Source: CAYJKB01 sp964370625
GTDB taxonomy: Bacteria; Bacillota; Clostridia; Oscillospirales; Butyricicoccaceae
Assembly: GCA_964370625.1 (NCBI GenBank)
Contig: CAYJKB010000018.1
Location: forward strand, 1-35,096
DNA length: 35,096 nt
Direction: 5' to 3'
The position numbers and the translations under genes are program-made. Within the stretch, counting starts at the first letter, position 1. Each line of letters starts with the position of its first letter. The notes beneath the pieces were generated by a model. The model was not told the origin of the DNA. It was given only the letters and a program-made list of their open reading frames with translations, and did not search any database. This document shows positions 1 through 8,448 of this stretch, in pieces.

Positions 1-13
1 AAATAAGTTTAAG

Positions 14-45
14 AAAGGCGTGTCGCATTGCGACACGCCTTTTAA
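14..45 (+). terminator. Hairpin terminator of an upstream gene
   Basis: A perfect 14-bp inverted repeat (arms 14-27 and 29-42) ends in a short T-run. It probably terminates a gene lying left of the window. Its core GTGTCGCATTGCGACAC is almost identical to the cores of the hairpins at 15062-15090 and 27968-27998. Confidence 0.7.
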
Positions 46-263
46 AATAAATCAAGATTTGTTTCAATCTTTTCTCTATATGTTAAAAAGTCGTATACAT
101 GCTCTGTTTTTTGATTTTAGTAATCCTTAAATATAAATTGTTTATACAGATTATTTTAGCTTGCTTTGAAGAATTTTCATAAAAATTCTTTTTCATAGCA
201 GTGCATATTTTCACCATTAAGTTAATATTATATAATATAATATGGCTTTTTGGAGGGGATTAA
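46..263. other. Gene-free leader upstream of tspO
   Basis: This A/T-rich stretch holds no convincing reading frame. A TATAAT hexamer at 231-236 could be the -10 box for tspO, but no good -35 box lies about 17 bp before it. The tspO ribosome binding site GGAGGGG is at 252-258. Confidence 0.4.
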
Positions 264-737
264 ATGGAAAAAAAGAAAAAAGGAATACTTTCAATACTTG
301 TATTTATAGGGATAACTTGGGCGATAGGATATTTAAGCAATGTGTTAACAGGTGCTCAAACAGAAATTTACAACGAAATGATAAAACCACCATTTTCACC
401 ACCGAGTGAAGTTTTCGGAATTGTATGGGGCATACTTTATACACTTATCGGTATTTCAGCAGGACTTGTTTATAGAGAAAAAACAGAACAATCAAGCGAG
501 GCAATTCATTGGTATTTCATGCAACTTGCAGTGAATTTAATATGGCCAATTATATTTTTTAGATTTAATATGCCATGGCTTGCGCTACTTACAATCTTGT
601 TATTGTTAATATTAGCATGGAAAACCTATTTTGAATTTAAAGAGATAAATAAAGTAGCTGGATGGTTATTTATACCATATATTGCTTGGTTGCTCTTTGC
701 GACTTATTTAAATTTTGGATTTGCAATTCTTAATTAA
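264..737 (+). CDS. tspO: TspO/MBR family membrane protein
   Basis: This is a 157-residue protein of the TspO/MBR (peripheral benzodiazepine receptor-like) family. Members are five-helix membrane proteins that bind porphyrins and related ligands. In bacteria they are tied to tetrapyrrole or stress signalling, but the exact role is unsettled. Five hydrophobic segments are visible. The family pattern is present: a PPFSPPSEVFGIVWGILYT segment near residues 42-60, a W-rich middle (NLIWPIIFF) and a C-terminal YIAWLLFATYLN helix. Length is normal for the family. The start is supported by GGAGGGG six bases upstream of the ATG. The gene stands alone, with a terminator at 754-792. Nothing in the context indicates its ligand in this organism. 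Confidence 0.93.
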   Translation: MEKKKKGILSILVFIGITWAIGYLSNVLTGAQTEIYNEMIKPPFSPPSEVFGIVWGILYTLIGISAGLVYREKTEQSSEAIHWYFMQLAVNLIWPIIFFRFNMPWLALLTILLLLILAWKTYFEFKEINKVAGWLFIPYIAWLLFATYLNFGFAILN

Positions 738-753
738 CTAAATATTCCAAATT

Positions 754-792
754 AACCCTATTTTACGAAAATGCAAAGTAAAATAGGGTTTC
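754..792 (+). terminator. Rho-independent terminator of tspO
   Basis: A 13-bp perfect stem (754-766 with 778-790) and an 11-nt loop are followed by a T-rich tract, directly after the tspO stop codon. It separates tspO from the molybdenum hydroxylase operon. Confidence 0.85.
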
Positions 793-797
793 TTCTA

Positions 798-826
798 TTG
801 TAAAATGTAATAATAATTGATAGAAT
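798..826 (+). promoter_or_regulatory. Sigma-A-type promoter of the molybdenum hydroxylase operon
   Basis: TTGTAA (798-803), a 17-bp spacer and TAGAAT (821-826) form a good vegetative promoter. A TGn extended -10 (818-820) precedes the -10 box. Transcription would start near 833. That excludes the in-frame ATG at 817 and supports translation from the ATG at 865. Confidence 0.62.
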
Positions 827-864
827 GTAAGATAGATAAATATACTTTGTGGAGGAACAAAAAT

Positions 865-1647
865 ATGATAAGTATAAATGAATATATAAAACCACAGACA
901 ATTGAACAAGCTTATGAACTTTGTCAAAAGAAAAATTCAGCGGTAATCGGTGGTATGTTGTGGCTTAAAATGCAGAATAAAACTGTAAATACTGCGATAG
1001 ATTTATCAGACTTAGGATTAAATAGTATAACTGAAACAGATTTAGAATATAAAATAGGTGCATATGTTACACTGCGTCAACTTGAAATGCATGAACAGTT
1101 AAATAAAAATACAAACAATACGATTAAAGAAGCTGTACAAAATATTGTAGGGGTACAATTCCGTAATCTTGCAACTATTGGTGGCAGTGTTTTTGGTAAA
1201 TTTGGTTTTTCTGATGTATCAACTGTTCTATTAAGTCTAGATGCAAAACTTGAATTTGCAGGTCGTGGAATTATGTCATTATCAGATTTTTTAAGTGAAG
1301 ATTATTTTAAAGATATATTATTAAATATAATTATCCCAAAAGATTTAGGATGTGTTTCTTACTCTTCGGTTAGAAAAACTAAAACAGATTTTCCGATAAT
1401 TGCATGTGCACTATCAATTACAAATGGAAATTATCTGTGCTCAATCGGTGCAAGACCAGCACGTGCTAAGGTGATATCAGGGAAATATGATTTTAAAACT
1501 GAAAGTGAATTTGCACAGCATATAACAGAGCAATTTACTTTCGGTAGTAATAGACTTGGAAGTGCAAAATATAGACAGCATTTATGTAAAGTGCTAGTTG
1601 AACGTAATGCACAAAAAATTGCGAAGGAGCCAATGCTATGCAAATAA
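865..1647 (+). CDS. Molybdenum hydroxylase, FAD-binding (medium) subunit
   Basis: This 260-residue protein is the flavin subunit of a xanthine dehydrogenase/CoxM-type hydroxylase. It should pass electrons from the iron-sulfur subunit to an acceptor through FAD. The FAD_binding_5 fold shows in AVIGGM (residues 26-31) and in RNLATIGGSVFGKFGFSD (about 100-117), which match the two glycine-rich FAD loops of the family. The C-terminal CO-dehydrogenase-flavoprotein domain follows and is short. The whole protein is somewhat smaller than the roughly 290 residues usual for CoxM/XdhB. The ATG at 865 is preferred because GGAGG lies at 851-855 and the promoter -10 sits downstream of the in-frame ATG at 817. 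The 3' end overlaps the next gene by 10 bp, which suggests translational coupling. Confidence 0.9.
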   Translation: MISINEYIKPQTIEQAYELCQKKNSAVIGGMLWLKMQNKTVNTAIDLSDLGLNSITETDLEYKIGAYVTLRQLEMHEQLNKNTNNTIKEAVQNIVGVQFRNLATIGGSVFGKFGFSDVSTVLLSLDAKLEFAGRGIMSLSDFLSEDYFKDILLNIIIPKDLGCVSYSSVRKTKTDFPIIACALSITNGNYLCSIGARPARAKVISGKYDFKTESEFAQHITEQFTFGSNRLGSAKYRQHLCKVLVERNAQKIAKEPMLCK

Positions 1648-2099
1648 CATTTACTTTAAATAATAAAAAAATATCGACAGAAATAAAGCCAGATACATTA
1701 CTATTAGACCTTGTGCGTGATTTAGGATGTTATTCTGTAAAACGTGGTTGTGATACAGCAAATTGTGGACTATGTACAGTGCTATGTGATGAAACACCTA
1801 TTTTATCATGTAGCTATTTAGCAGCACGTGTAAATGGTAAAAAAATATTTACACTTGAAGGCATGGAAGATGTTGCATCAGATTTTGTAACATTTATAGC
1901 AGATCAAGGTGCTGAACAATGTGGATTTTGTAATCCTGGTTTAGTTATGAATACTATCGCACTTCTCAATGAATACCCAGACCCAACAGATGAAGAAATT
2001 TGTCAGTTTCTAGCTGGAAATCTATGTAGATGTTCAGGTTATGAAGGGCAACTTCGTGGTATTCGTGCATATTTAGATTATAAGAAAGGTGTGAAATAA
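1638..2099 (+). CDS. Molybdenum hydroxylase, [2Fe-2S] (small) subunit
   Basis: This 153-residue protein matches the CoxS/XdhC-type small subunit that carries two [2Fe-2S] clusters between the molybdenum centre and FAD. The N-terminal plant-ferredoxin-like cluster uses Cys38, Cys43, Cys46 and Cys58 (C-x4-C-x2-C-x11-C). The C-terminal four-helix cluster uses Cys95, Cys98, Cys130 and Cys132 in QCGFCNPG and NLCRCSGY. All eight ligands are present and the length is typical. The ribosome binding site AAGGAG (1624-1629) lies inside the preceding gene. The stop codon abuts the start of the molybdenum subunit, so the three subunits are probably made in balance. Confidence 0.95.
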   Translation: MQITFTLNNKKISTEIKPDTLLLDLVRDLGCYSVKRGCDTANCGLCTVLCDETPILSCSYLAARVNGKKIFTLEGMEDVASDFVTFIADQGAEQCGFCNPGLVMNTIALLNEYPDPTDEEICQFLAGNLCRCSGYEGQLRGIRAYLDYKKGVK

Positions 2100-4400
2100 A
2101 TGAATAATAAATTTGAAACAGTAGGTAAACCGATACGTAAAAAAGATGCAATGCAACTTCTTCTGGGTAAACCTGTTTATGTTGATGATATTACACCTAA
2201 TGATTGTCTAATAGTAAAGGTGCTTCGTTCACCTTATGCACATGCAATTATTAAAGATATTAATACAGATATTGCAAAAAAAGTACCGAATATAGAATGT
2301 ATTTATACACATCATGATGTGCCACAAAATCGATTTACTATGGCAGGGCAAACATATCCAGAACCATCACCATATGATAGATTGATTTTAGATAAACACT
2401 TGCGTTTTGTTGGTGATGCTGTGGCAATTGTAGCTGGTACAGATGAAAAAAGTGTAGATAAAGCCTTATCATTAATTAAAGTTAAATATGAAAAACTTGA
2501 ACCACTTTTGGATTTTCATAAAGCGAAAGACAGCGAAATATTAATACACCCTGAAGATAATTGGATTGCACATTGCCCTGTGGGAGCTGATAATAAACGA
2601 AATTTAGTTGCGACTGATAGTTGTTCTGATGGAGATATTGAAGCTGTATTTGCAGCATGTGATGAAATAATTGAACGTACCTATCATACCCAAGCTTGTA
2701 ATCAAGCAATGATGGAAACATTTAGAACATATACAGAACTAGATACATATGGCAGGCTTCATGTAATTAGTTCTACACAAATTGTATTTCACCTGCGTAG
2801 AATTATTGCTCATGCACTTGATATTCCAAAATCTAAAGTTCATGTAGAAAAACCACGTATTGGTGGTGGATTTGGCGCAAAGCAATCTGGTGTAGCTGAA
2901 ATTTATCCAGCATTCGTTACATGGAAAACTGGAAAACGTGCAAAAATGATTTATACACGAACTGAAAGTCAAATTGCATCTTCGCCTCGTCATGAAATGG
3001 AAGTAACAGTTAAACTTGGTGCTATGAGGGATGGAACTATTCGTGCATTAGATGTATACACATTATCCAATACAGGTGCATATAGCGAACATGGACCTAC
3101 AACAGTAGGTTTATCAGGTCATAAATCAATTCCACTTTATACAAATAATCTTGAAGCATTTAAATTTGCATTTGATGTTGTATATACAAATGTTCAATCA
3201 TCAGGTGCATATCGTGGTTATGGTGCTACACAAGGTATTTTTGCAGTTGAAAGTGCTGTAAATGAACTTGCAGATAAAATTGGAGTGGACGCTGTAGCTA
3301 TTCGTGAGAAAAATATGGTGCGTGAAGGGCAAATAATGCCTGCATATTATAATGAAGTAAACTCAGCTTCAGCACTTGATAGATGTATGACACGTGCAAA
3401 AGATATGTTTAATTGGCAAGAAAAATCAAAAGTACGTAACATGGGTAATGGAAAAGTGCGTGCATCTGGTGTTGCAATGGCTATGCAAGGTTCAGGGATT
3501 TCAGGGCTTGATGTGGGTTCTGCGACAATTAAACTAGCTGACGATGGATATTACACACTTCTTATAGGTGCAGCTGATATGGGAACTGGGTGTGATACGA
3601 TTTTAGCTCAAATGGCAGCTGAAAGCTTAGAGTGCCACATTGATAATATTACAGTATTTGGAGCTGATACAGATGCTTCCCCCTATGATTCAGGCTCTTA
3701 TGCATCATCTACAACATATGTAACAGGTACAGCAGTTGTAAAAGCGTGTGAAAGTTTAAGACAAAAAATATGTCAAATAGGTGCATTAGAATTAGGATTA
3801 GATGAACAAAATGTTTGTTTTAATGGCAAAGAAGTATATAATTTATCAGATAATAGCCAAAAAATATCTATAGCAGATATTGCAACAAAATCAATGCAAG
3901 GAAATGTGATTTCAACAGAAGCAACAGCGTCACATACATCACCAGTATCACCACCTCCATTTATGGTTGGAATGGTTGAAGTTGAAGTTGATACATTAAC
4001 AGGCGAACTTGATATATTAGATTATGTATCAGTGGTAGACTGTGGAACTGCAATAAACCCTAATTTAGTAAAAGTTCAAGCAGAAGGTGGCATTATGCAA
4101 GGTATAGGAATGGCACTTACAGAAAGTATCACATATACCAAAGAAGGAAGATTGTTAGAAGATAACTTCATGACATATAAGCTACCAACAAGACTTGACA
4201 AAGGCGTATTACGTGTAGAAATTGAGCAAAGCTATGAAAATTCAGGGCCTTTTGGGGCAAAATCTGTAGGCGAAATTGTAATTAACACACCATCACCAGC
4301 TTTAGCTCATGCAATTTATAATGCAACAGGTGTTTGGCATACTACATTGCCGATAACCTCTGAAAAGATTTGGAAAGGCATCAGTGATAAAAATAAATGA
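2100..4400 (+). CDS. Molybdenum hydroxylase, molybdopterin-binding (large) subunit
   Basis: This 766-residue protein is the catalytic subunit of the xanthine dehydrogenase superfamily. The N-terminal a/b-hammerhead domain (about 15-125) is followed by the two molybdopterin-binding domains. The cofactor loop RIGGGFGAKQ covers about 253-262. SSGAYRGYGATQ (about 367-378) corresponds to the FRGFG loop of mammalian xanthine oxidase. The catalytic glutamate is Glu725 in PFGAKSVGE, the equivalent of Glu1261 in bovine enzyme. The position matching bovine Glu802 appears to be Gln262, and the stacking Phe914 position appears to be Tyr374. The substrate may therefore not be xanthine. Other N-heterocycles or an aldehyde are possible. 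The gene abuts the small-subunit gene and shares ATGA with the next gene. Confidence 0.93.
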   Translation: MNNKFETVGKPIRKKDAMQLLLGKPVYVDDITPNDCLIVKVLRSPYAHAIIKDINTDIAKKVPNIECIYTHHDVPQNRFTMAGQTYPEPSPYDRLILDKHLRFVGDAVAIVAGTDEKSVDKALSLIKVKYEKLEPLLDFHKAKDSEILIHPEDNWIAHCPVGADNKRNLVATDSCSDGDIEAVFAACDEIIERTYHTQACNQAMMETFRTYTELDTYGRLHVISSTQIVFHLRRIIAHALDIPKSKVHVEKPRIGGGFGAKQSGVAEIYPAFVTWKTGKRAKMIYTRTESQIASSPRHEMEVTVKLGAMRDGTIRALDVYTLSNTGAYSEHGPTTVGLSGHKSIPLYTNNLEAFKFAFDVVYTNVQSSGAYRGYGATQGIFAVESAVNELADKIGVDAVAIREKNMVREGQIMPAYYNEVNSASALDRCMTRAKDMFNWQEKSKVRNMGNGKVRASGVAMAMQGSGISGLDVGSATIKLADDGYYTLLIGAADMGTGCDTILAQMAAESLECHIDNITVFGADTDASPYDSGSYASSTTYVTGTAVVKACESLRQKICQIGALELGLDEQNVCFNGKEVYNLSDNSQKISIADIATKSMQGNVISTEATASHTSPVSPPPFMVGMVEVEVDTLTGELDILDYVSVVDCGTAINPNLVKVQAEGGIMQGIGMALTESITYTKEGRLLEDNFMTYKLPTRLDKGVLRVEIEQSYENSGPFGAKSVGEIVINTPSPALAHAIYNATGVWHTTLPITSEKIWKGISDKNK

Positions 4401-5497
4401 TACAGATAATTTATTTAGCAGCGGGTTATTCCACTAGATTTGGTCAAGATAAGTTATTATATAATTTAAATGGTAAACATATGTATTTACATGGGCTAGA
4501 TACATTAGATGAATTTTGCAAAACAAGAGATGATTGTAATATTACAGTTGTGTCACGCTCTAAAAATGTTTTAGATACAGCTAGACAAAGAGGAATGAAT
4601 GCTGTGTTTGGATTAGAAAGTGAAAAAGGTGTTTCTTACAGTATTGAAAGTGCAATTAATTCTTTGAGACTGTTTTCAAATGTTGAATATGTAATGTTTG
4701 TAGTTGCAGATATGCCAAATATATCGGTGAAAACATTAAAAAGCATAGCAGATAAAGCTGATGGAAGTATTAAAATTGTACGAGCTTGTGATGCAGGTAA
4801 ACCTGCAAATCCTGTAATGTTTCATTCAGTTTATTTTGATGAACTTATAAACCTACGTGATGACCAAGGTGGCAGAGATTTAATTCAAAGATATGGTTGT
4901 GAGTTTGTTGAAAGCCATTACTTTGGTGAGCTTAATGATATAGACACTAAAGATAATTTGAAGTATAAAAACAATGTATTAATCACAGGAGCAAAGAAAT
5001 CAGGAAAAACTAAGCTTATAAAGCATATGTTAAAGAAAATCGGCAAAAAATATGATGGATTTTTTACTGAGCCATTCGAAAGCTATAGAGATGGTTCAAC
5101 ATATGAGATGATACAAATAAGCACAGGAAAGTCATCAGAAATATCAAAAAGGATTAAAGATGAAAGAACACCAAAGCCTTATGCACCGATTATCTCTGCA
5201 TTTGATGGATTTGGAACAGATTGTATTGCACAAGCTATAAGAGGAGAATGTCCTATTATTGTGCTTGATGAAATAGGACGTTTTGAGAAAAATAGCAAAA
5301 TGTTTTTAGTGGCTGTTGATGCAGCGTTAGATCATAGAAAAACAGTTTTTGCAGCTATCAAAAAAGAGCCATTAGAACATTTGGAAAAACTTAAAAAAAG
5401 ACCAGATGTATTGCTGATTGATTTAGATGAAGTATCTTTTGATGATGCAGAGGAGATTTTGTTAGAAAACTTTAGAATGAAAAAGGAAAAACAATGA
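4397..5497 (+). CDS. MocA-like nucleotidyltransferase fused to a THEP1-like P-loop NTPase
   Basis: This 366-residue protein has two domains. Residues 1 to about 190 resemble the MobA/MocA family, which attaches CMP or GMP to molybdopterin. Supporting features are LAAGYSTRFGQDKLL at the N-terminus, the metal-binding VADMPN segment, ANPVMF, and GGRD. Residues from about 195 to the end look like a THEP1-type nucleoside-triphosphatase. There is a P-loop GAKKSGKT (198-205), then GFFTEPF and the Walker B-like LDEIGRFEKNS with Asp291 and Glu292. By family knowledge, the first half should mature the cofactor of the hydroxylase encoded upstream. The role of the NTPase half is not known. The gene overlaps both neighbours by an ATGA, so it is translationally coupled to the large subunit and to the transporter lipoprotein. 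Confidence 0.82.
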   Translation: MIQIIYLAAGYSTRFGQDKLLYNLNGKHMYLHGLDTLDEFCKTRDDCNITVVSRSKNVLDTARQRGMNAVFGLESEKGVSYSIESAINSLRLFSNVEYVMFVVADMPNISVKTLKSIADKADGSIKIVRACDAGKPANPVMFHSVYFDELINLRDDQGGRDLIQRYGCEFVESHYFGELNDIDTKDNLKYKNNVLITGAKKSGKTKLIKHMLKKIGKKYDGFFTEPFESYRDGSTYEMIQISTGKSSEISKRIKDERTPKPYAPIISAFDGFGTDCIAQAIRGECPIIVLDEIGRFEKNSKMFLVAVDAALDHRKTVFAAIKKEPLEHLEKLKKRPDVLLIDLDEVSFDDAEEILLENFRMKKEKQ

Positions 5498-6537
5498 TTA
5501 AATTTATGAAAAAAACTATAGCTAGCCTATTAGCGTTAAGCATGATTTTTACATTAGGAGCTTGTACACAAGCGAATACAAGTGAAAATCAAGATGAAGA
5601 AGCATCAACGGTATCTGCAGAAATTACAATCAACGATGCAGCGGGGCGTTCTGTGACATTGGAGAGTGATGTAGAAACAATTGTTAGCACATATTATATA
5701 AGCACTTATGCAATGATTGCACTGGGTGTGGAAGATAGAATTATAGGGCTTGAAAGCAAAGCAGATACAAGAGAAATCTATAATTTAGCAGCTCCAGAGC
5801 TTACAACATTGCCACAAGTTGGAAGCATGAAACAATTTAATGTAGAAGCTGTTGCAGAACTTGAGCCAGAGCTTGTAATTTTACCTATTATGCTTATGGA
5901 ACATGTGGAAACATTAGAACAACTTGGGCTTTCAGTATTAGTCGTAAATCCTGAAACAGAAGAAGGATTAAATCAAATGCTGACTTTAATTGCACTTGTG
6001 ACAGGTGAATTTGAAAGCGATTTAATGCTAAAAAAATTCTATGATGAAAAATATACAAGCCTTGAAAGTGCATTAGAAAACGTAGAAAAACCAACAGTAT
6101 ATATGGCGTCAAACTCAAGTTTTTTACAAGCAGCAACAACACTTATGTATCAAAATGATGTAATTAATAAAGCTGGTGGAACAAATGCTGTAACAGATGA
6201 TGAGAATACATACTGGGTTGAAGTTTCATATGAAGCCTTGCTGGAAATTAACCCTGATTATATAATCATTCCGCCTATGGCAACCTATACAGCTGAAGAT
6301 ATCTACAATGATGCAACAATAAAAGACCTTAAGGCTGTACAAAATAAAACAATTTATCAAATGCCTAAAGGGCTTGAAGAATGGGATTCTCCAATACCAT
6401 CTTCAGTTTTAGGTGTGTTGTGGCTTGCGTCTAAATTACATCCAGAACACTATACATATGAACAGTTTGAAAGTTCAGCCATAGAGTTTTATAGTGAGTT
6501 TTATGACTTAGAAATCGACACAACATTATTAAAATAA
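5494..6537 (+). CDS. ABC transporter substrate-binding lipoprotein (FecB/BtuF/MolA type)
   Basis: This 347-residue protein is a cluster A-type (Peripla_BP_2) solute-binding protein. A lysine-rich start, a hydrophobic stretch and the lipobox LGAC (Cys24) mark it as a lipoprotein anchored outside the membrane. The mature part opens with a variable acidic linker and then ITINDAAGRSVTL, the usual beginning of this fold. The motifs ELEPELVILP and EINPDYIIIP occur at the expected places in the two lobes. Related proteins bind ferric siderophores, cobalamin, haem or, in the MolA group, molybdate and tungstate. Placement in a molybdenum-enzyme operon favours an oxyanion, but this is inference. The start overlaps the preceding gene by four bases. 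A second ATG at residue 5 is also possible. Confidence 0.88.
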   Translation: MIKFMKKTIASLLALSMIFTLGACTQANTSENQDEEASTVSAEITINDAAGRSVTLESDVETIVSTYYISTYAMIALGVEDRIIGLESKADTREIYNLAAPELTTLPQVGSMKQFNVEAVAELEPELVILPIMLMEHVETLEQLGLSVLVVNPETEEGLNQMLTLIALVTGEFESDLMLKKFYDEKYTSLESALENVEKPTVYMASNSSFLQAATTLMYQNDVINKAGGTNAVTDDENTYWVEVSYEALLEINPDYIIIPPMATYTAEDIYNDATIKDLKAVQNKTIYQMPKGLEEWDSPIPSSVLGVLWLASKLHPEHYTYEQFESSAIEFYSEFYDLEIDTTLLK

Positions 6538-6559
6538 ATAAACTCAAGGGGTGAATAAC

Positions 6560-7561
6560 GTGAATTGCAATAAAAAAAACAAACCGATAGTTATATTATG
6601 TGTAATTATTACTGTTTGTTTAGCGATTTTTTCAATTACAGTAGGAAGTTATTCACTATCAATAGAAAACATTAAAAATATAATAACAGCAAACGCAGAA
6701 AATCAAATGGATATAAATGTATTTTTTATCTTGCGATTACCTCGTGTAATTATGGGGCTTATAGGTGGATTTGCACTTGGCGTTGTCGGCGGAGTATACC
6801 AAATTATTTTTAAAAATCCACTAGCCTCACCAGATCTTACAGGAGTAGCATCTGGAAGTTCATTAGGTGCAGCTGTTGCGATTATTTTTTCAAGTGGAAA
6901 TTTAATTTTGATAATGACTGGTGCATATCTAGGAGGGATATTATCACTTGTGATTTTGCTGACATTAACAAAATTTATAGGCAGTAAAAACACTTCATCT
7001 TATCTGCTATCTGGTATTATTATATCAGCACTATCAAATGCTGGGGTGATGTTACTTAAAAGTATAGCAGACCCAGAAAGCCAATTAGTAGCGATTGAAC
7101 TTTGGATAATGGGTACGTTATCAACGATAACATTGCAGAAAATGTTGTGGGTTATTTTGCCAATTGTTGTTCCCGTTGTAATATTAATGATTATTAGAAA
7201 ACAAATTCTGATTTTATCTTTCGGAAGTGAAAATGCTACAGCAATGGGATTATCACCAAAAGTATGGCTCACCATCATATTAACATTTTCAACACTAACA
7301 GTTGCAGCTGTCGTGAGCGTCACAGGTATAATAGGATTCATCGGCTTAATTTCACCACATATAGCATTTTTATTGTTAAAATATCGCAGTGGAAATTATT
7401 TGTACGTATGTGGACTTGTCGGAAGTATGGTGTTGTTAATATCTGATATGTTCGCAAGAACTGTAAATAGTGGGGCAGAAGTAGCAGTTAGCATACCAAT
7501 TGTCCTTGCAACTATTCCAATTTTAATAATTTTACTTTATAAAGAAAAGGAGCATATTTAA
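6560..7561 (+). CDS. FecCD-family ABC transporter permease
   Basis: This protein of about 333 residues is a BtuC/FecCD-type permease with about eight to ten hydrophobic segments. The family hallmark NPLASPDLTGVASGSSLGAA is near residue 90. The coupling-region sequence TGIIGFIGLISPH is near residue 260. It would form the membrane channel for the substrate delivered by the upstream lipoprotein. A GTG lies in frame at 6551, but AAGGGG overlaps it. The GTG at 6560 sits at the right distance from that ribosome binding site and is preferred. The stop codon overlaps the ATG of the ATPase gene by one base (TAATG). MolB, the molybdate permease of Haemophilus influenzae, belongs to this same family. 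Confidence 0.9.
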   Translation: MNCNKKNKPIVILCVIITVCLAIFSITVGSYSLSIENIKNIITANAENQMDINVFFILRLPRVIMGLIGGFALGVVGGVYQIIFKNPLASPDLTGVASGSSLGAAVAIIFSSGNLILIMTGAYLGGILSLVILLTLTKFIGSKNTSSYLLSGIIISALSNAGVMLLKSIADPESQLVAIELWIMGTLSTITLQKMLWVILPIVVPVVILMIIRKQILILSFGSENATAMGLSPKVWLTIILTFSTLTVAAVVSVTGIIGFIGLISPHIAFLLLKYRSGNYLYVCGLVGSMVLLISDMFARTVNSGAEVAVSIPIVLATIPILIILLYKEKEHI

Positions 7562-8337
7562 TGCCTAATTTTATTAAGACAATAAATTTGTCGGTGGGAT
7601 ATGATGATGAAATTATTAACGACATAAATATTGAATTTAAAAAAGGTGAATTTATAGGTATAATTGGAAAAAATGGTTGTGGTAAAACCACATTGCTGCG
7701 TGGAATTTTATCAAATGCTAAAATTTATAAAGGAACTGTAATGGTTGATGATATAGAATTTAATAAGCTTTCAATAAAAAAACGAGCTAATTATATCGCT
7801 ATGCTTCCTCAAAAAACAGATATCTTAACGGGAATTTCGGTTAAAGACGTTGTAGAGATGGGGCTTTATCCGAAAAATACAATATTCAACACAATATCAC
7901 AAGTTCAAAGATTACAAGTAGTAAATGCTGTGAGAAAATTTGGAATAGAGCATTTGTTAAATGAAAATTGTGCGAATTTAAGTGAAGGACAAAAACAACT
8001 TGTGCATTTAGCAAGATTATTCGTCCAGAATGCACCATTTCTATTGCTCGATGAACCTGATGCATCACTGGATTTTCAAAACAGACATAATTTATTAAGC
8101 ATACTTGCACAAATGACAAAAAGTCAAGAATATAGTGTTATGATGATAGTTCATGACCCATCTGTAGCTTTGCGATGGTGTGATAAAATCTATATTATGG
8201 ACAAAGGTACAATTTGTGATATGATTGATTTAAGAAAAAATGATTTATCAGAAATACAGCAAAAGCTTCGAAAGATATATAATACATTAACAGTTAAATA
8301 TGATAAGGAACAAAAAATATATTGGTGTTTTATGTAG
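7561..8337 (+). CDS. ABC transporter ATP-binding protein (FecE/BtuD/MolC type)
   Basis: This 258-residue protein is the ATPase of the importer. The Walker A motif GKNGCGKT is at 36-43, the signature LSEGQ at 140-144, Walker B LLLDEP at 161-166, and the switch histidine His198 lies in MIVHDP. Gln84 in MLPQK is the Q-loop. Length and motif spacing are normal for the FecE group. The ribosome binding site AAAGGAG (7546-7552) lies inside the permease gene and the genes overlap by one base. This is the last gene of the operon that begins at 865. Hairpins and a terminator follow within about 250 bp. Confidence 0.92.
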   Translation: MPNFIKTINLSVGYDDEIINDINIEFKKGEFIGIIGKNGCGKTTLLRGILSNAKIYKGTVMVDDIEFNKLSIKKRANYIAMLPQKTDILTGISVKDVVEMGLYPKNTIFNTISQVQRLQVVNAVRKFGIEHLLNENCANLSEGQKQLVHLARLFVQNAPFLLLDEPDASLDFQNRHNLLSILAQMTKSQEYSVMMIVHDPSVALRWCDKIYIMDKGTICDMIDLRKNDLSEIQQKLRKIYNTLTVKYDKEQKIYWCFM

Positions 8338-8448
8338 AAAAAAGTTAAATAATTGCTGAAATCCAAGGAAAAGTCGAGCAAAACAAAAATATTCAATTAA
8401 TTCACAAGCAATTCAAGATTTATTAACAACTAAAGTTAAATACAGTTG

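Noticed and set aside
817..864. Upstream in-frame ATG extending the flavin subunit by 16 residues
   Set aside because: It lies before the predicted -10 box and transcription start, has no ribosome binding site, and the extension does not resemble the family. The ATG at 865 has GGAGG.
793..864. Molybdenum-cofactor riboswitch before the hydroxylase operon
   Set aside because: The predicted leader is about 30 nt, far too short for that element.
7000..7341. 113-residue minus-strand frame inside the permease gene
   Set aside because: It is the antisense of a hydrophobic, Ile/Val-rich gene. Such frames are expected by chance and it has no start signals.
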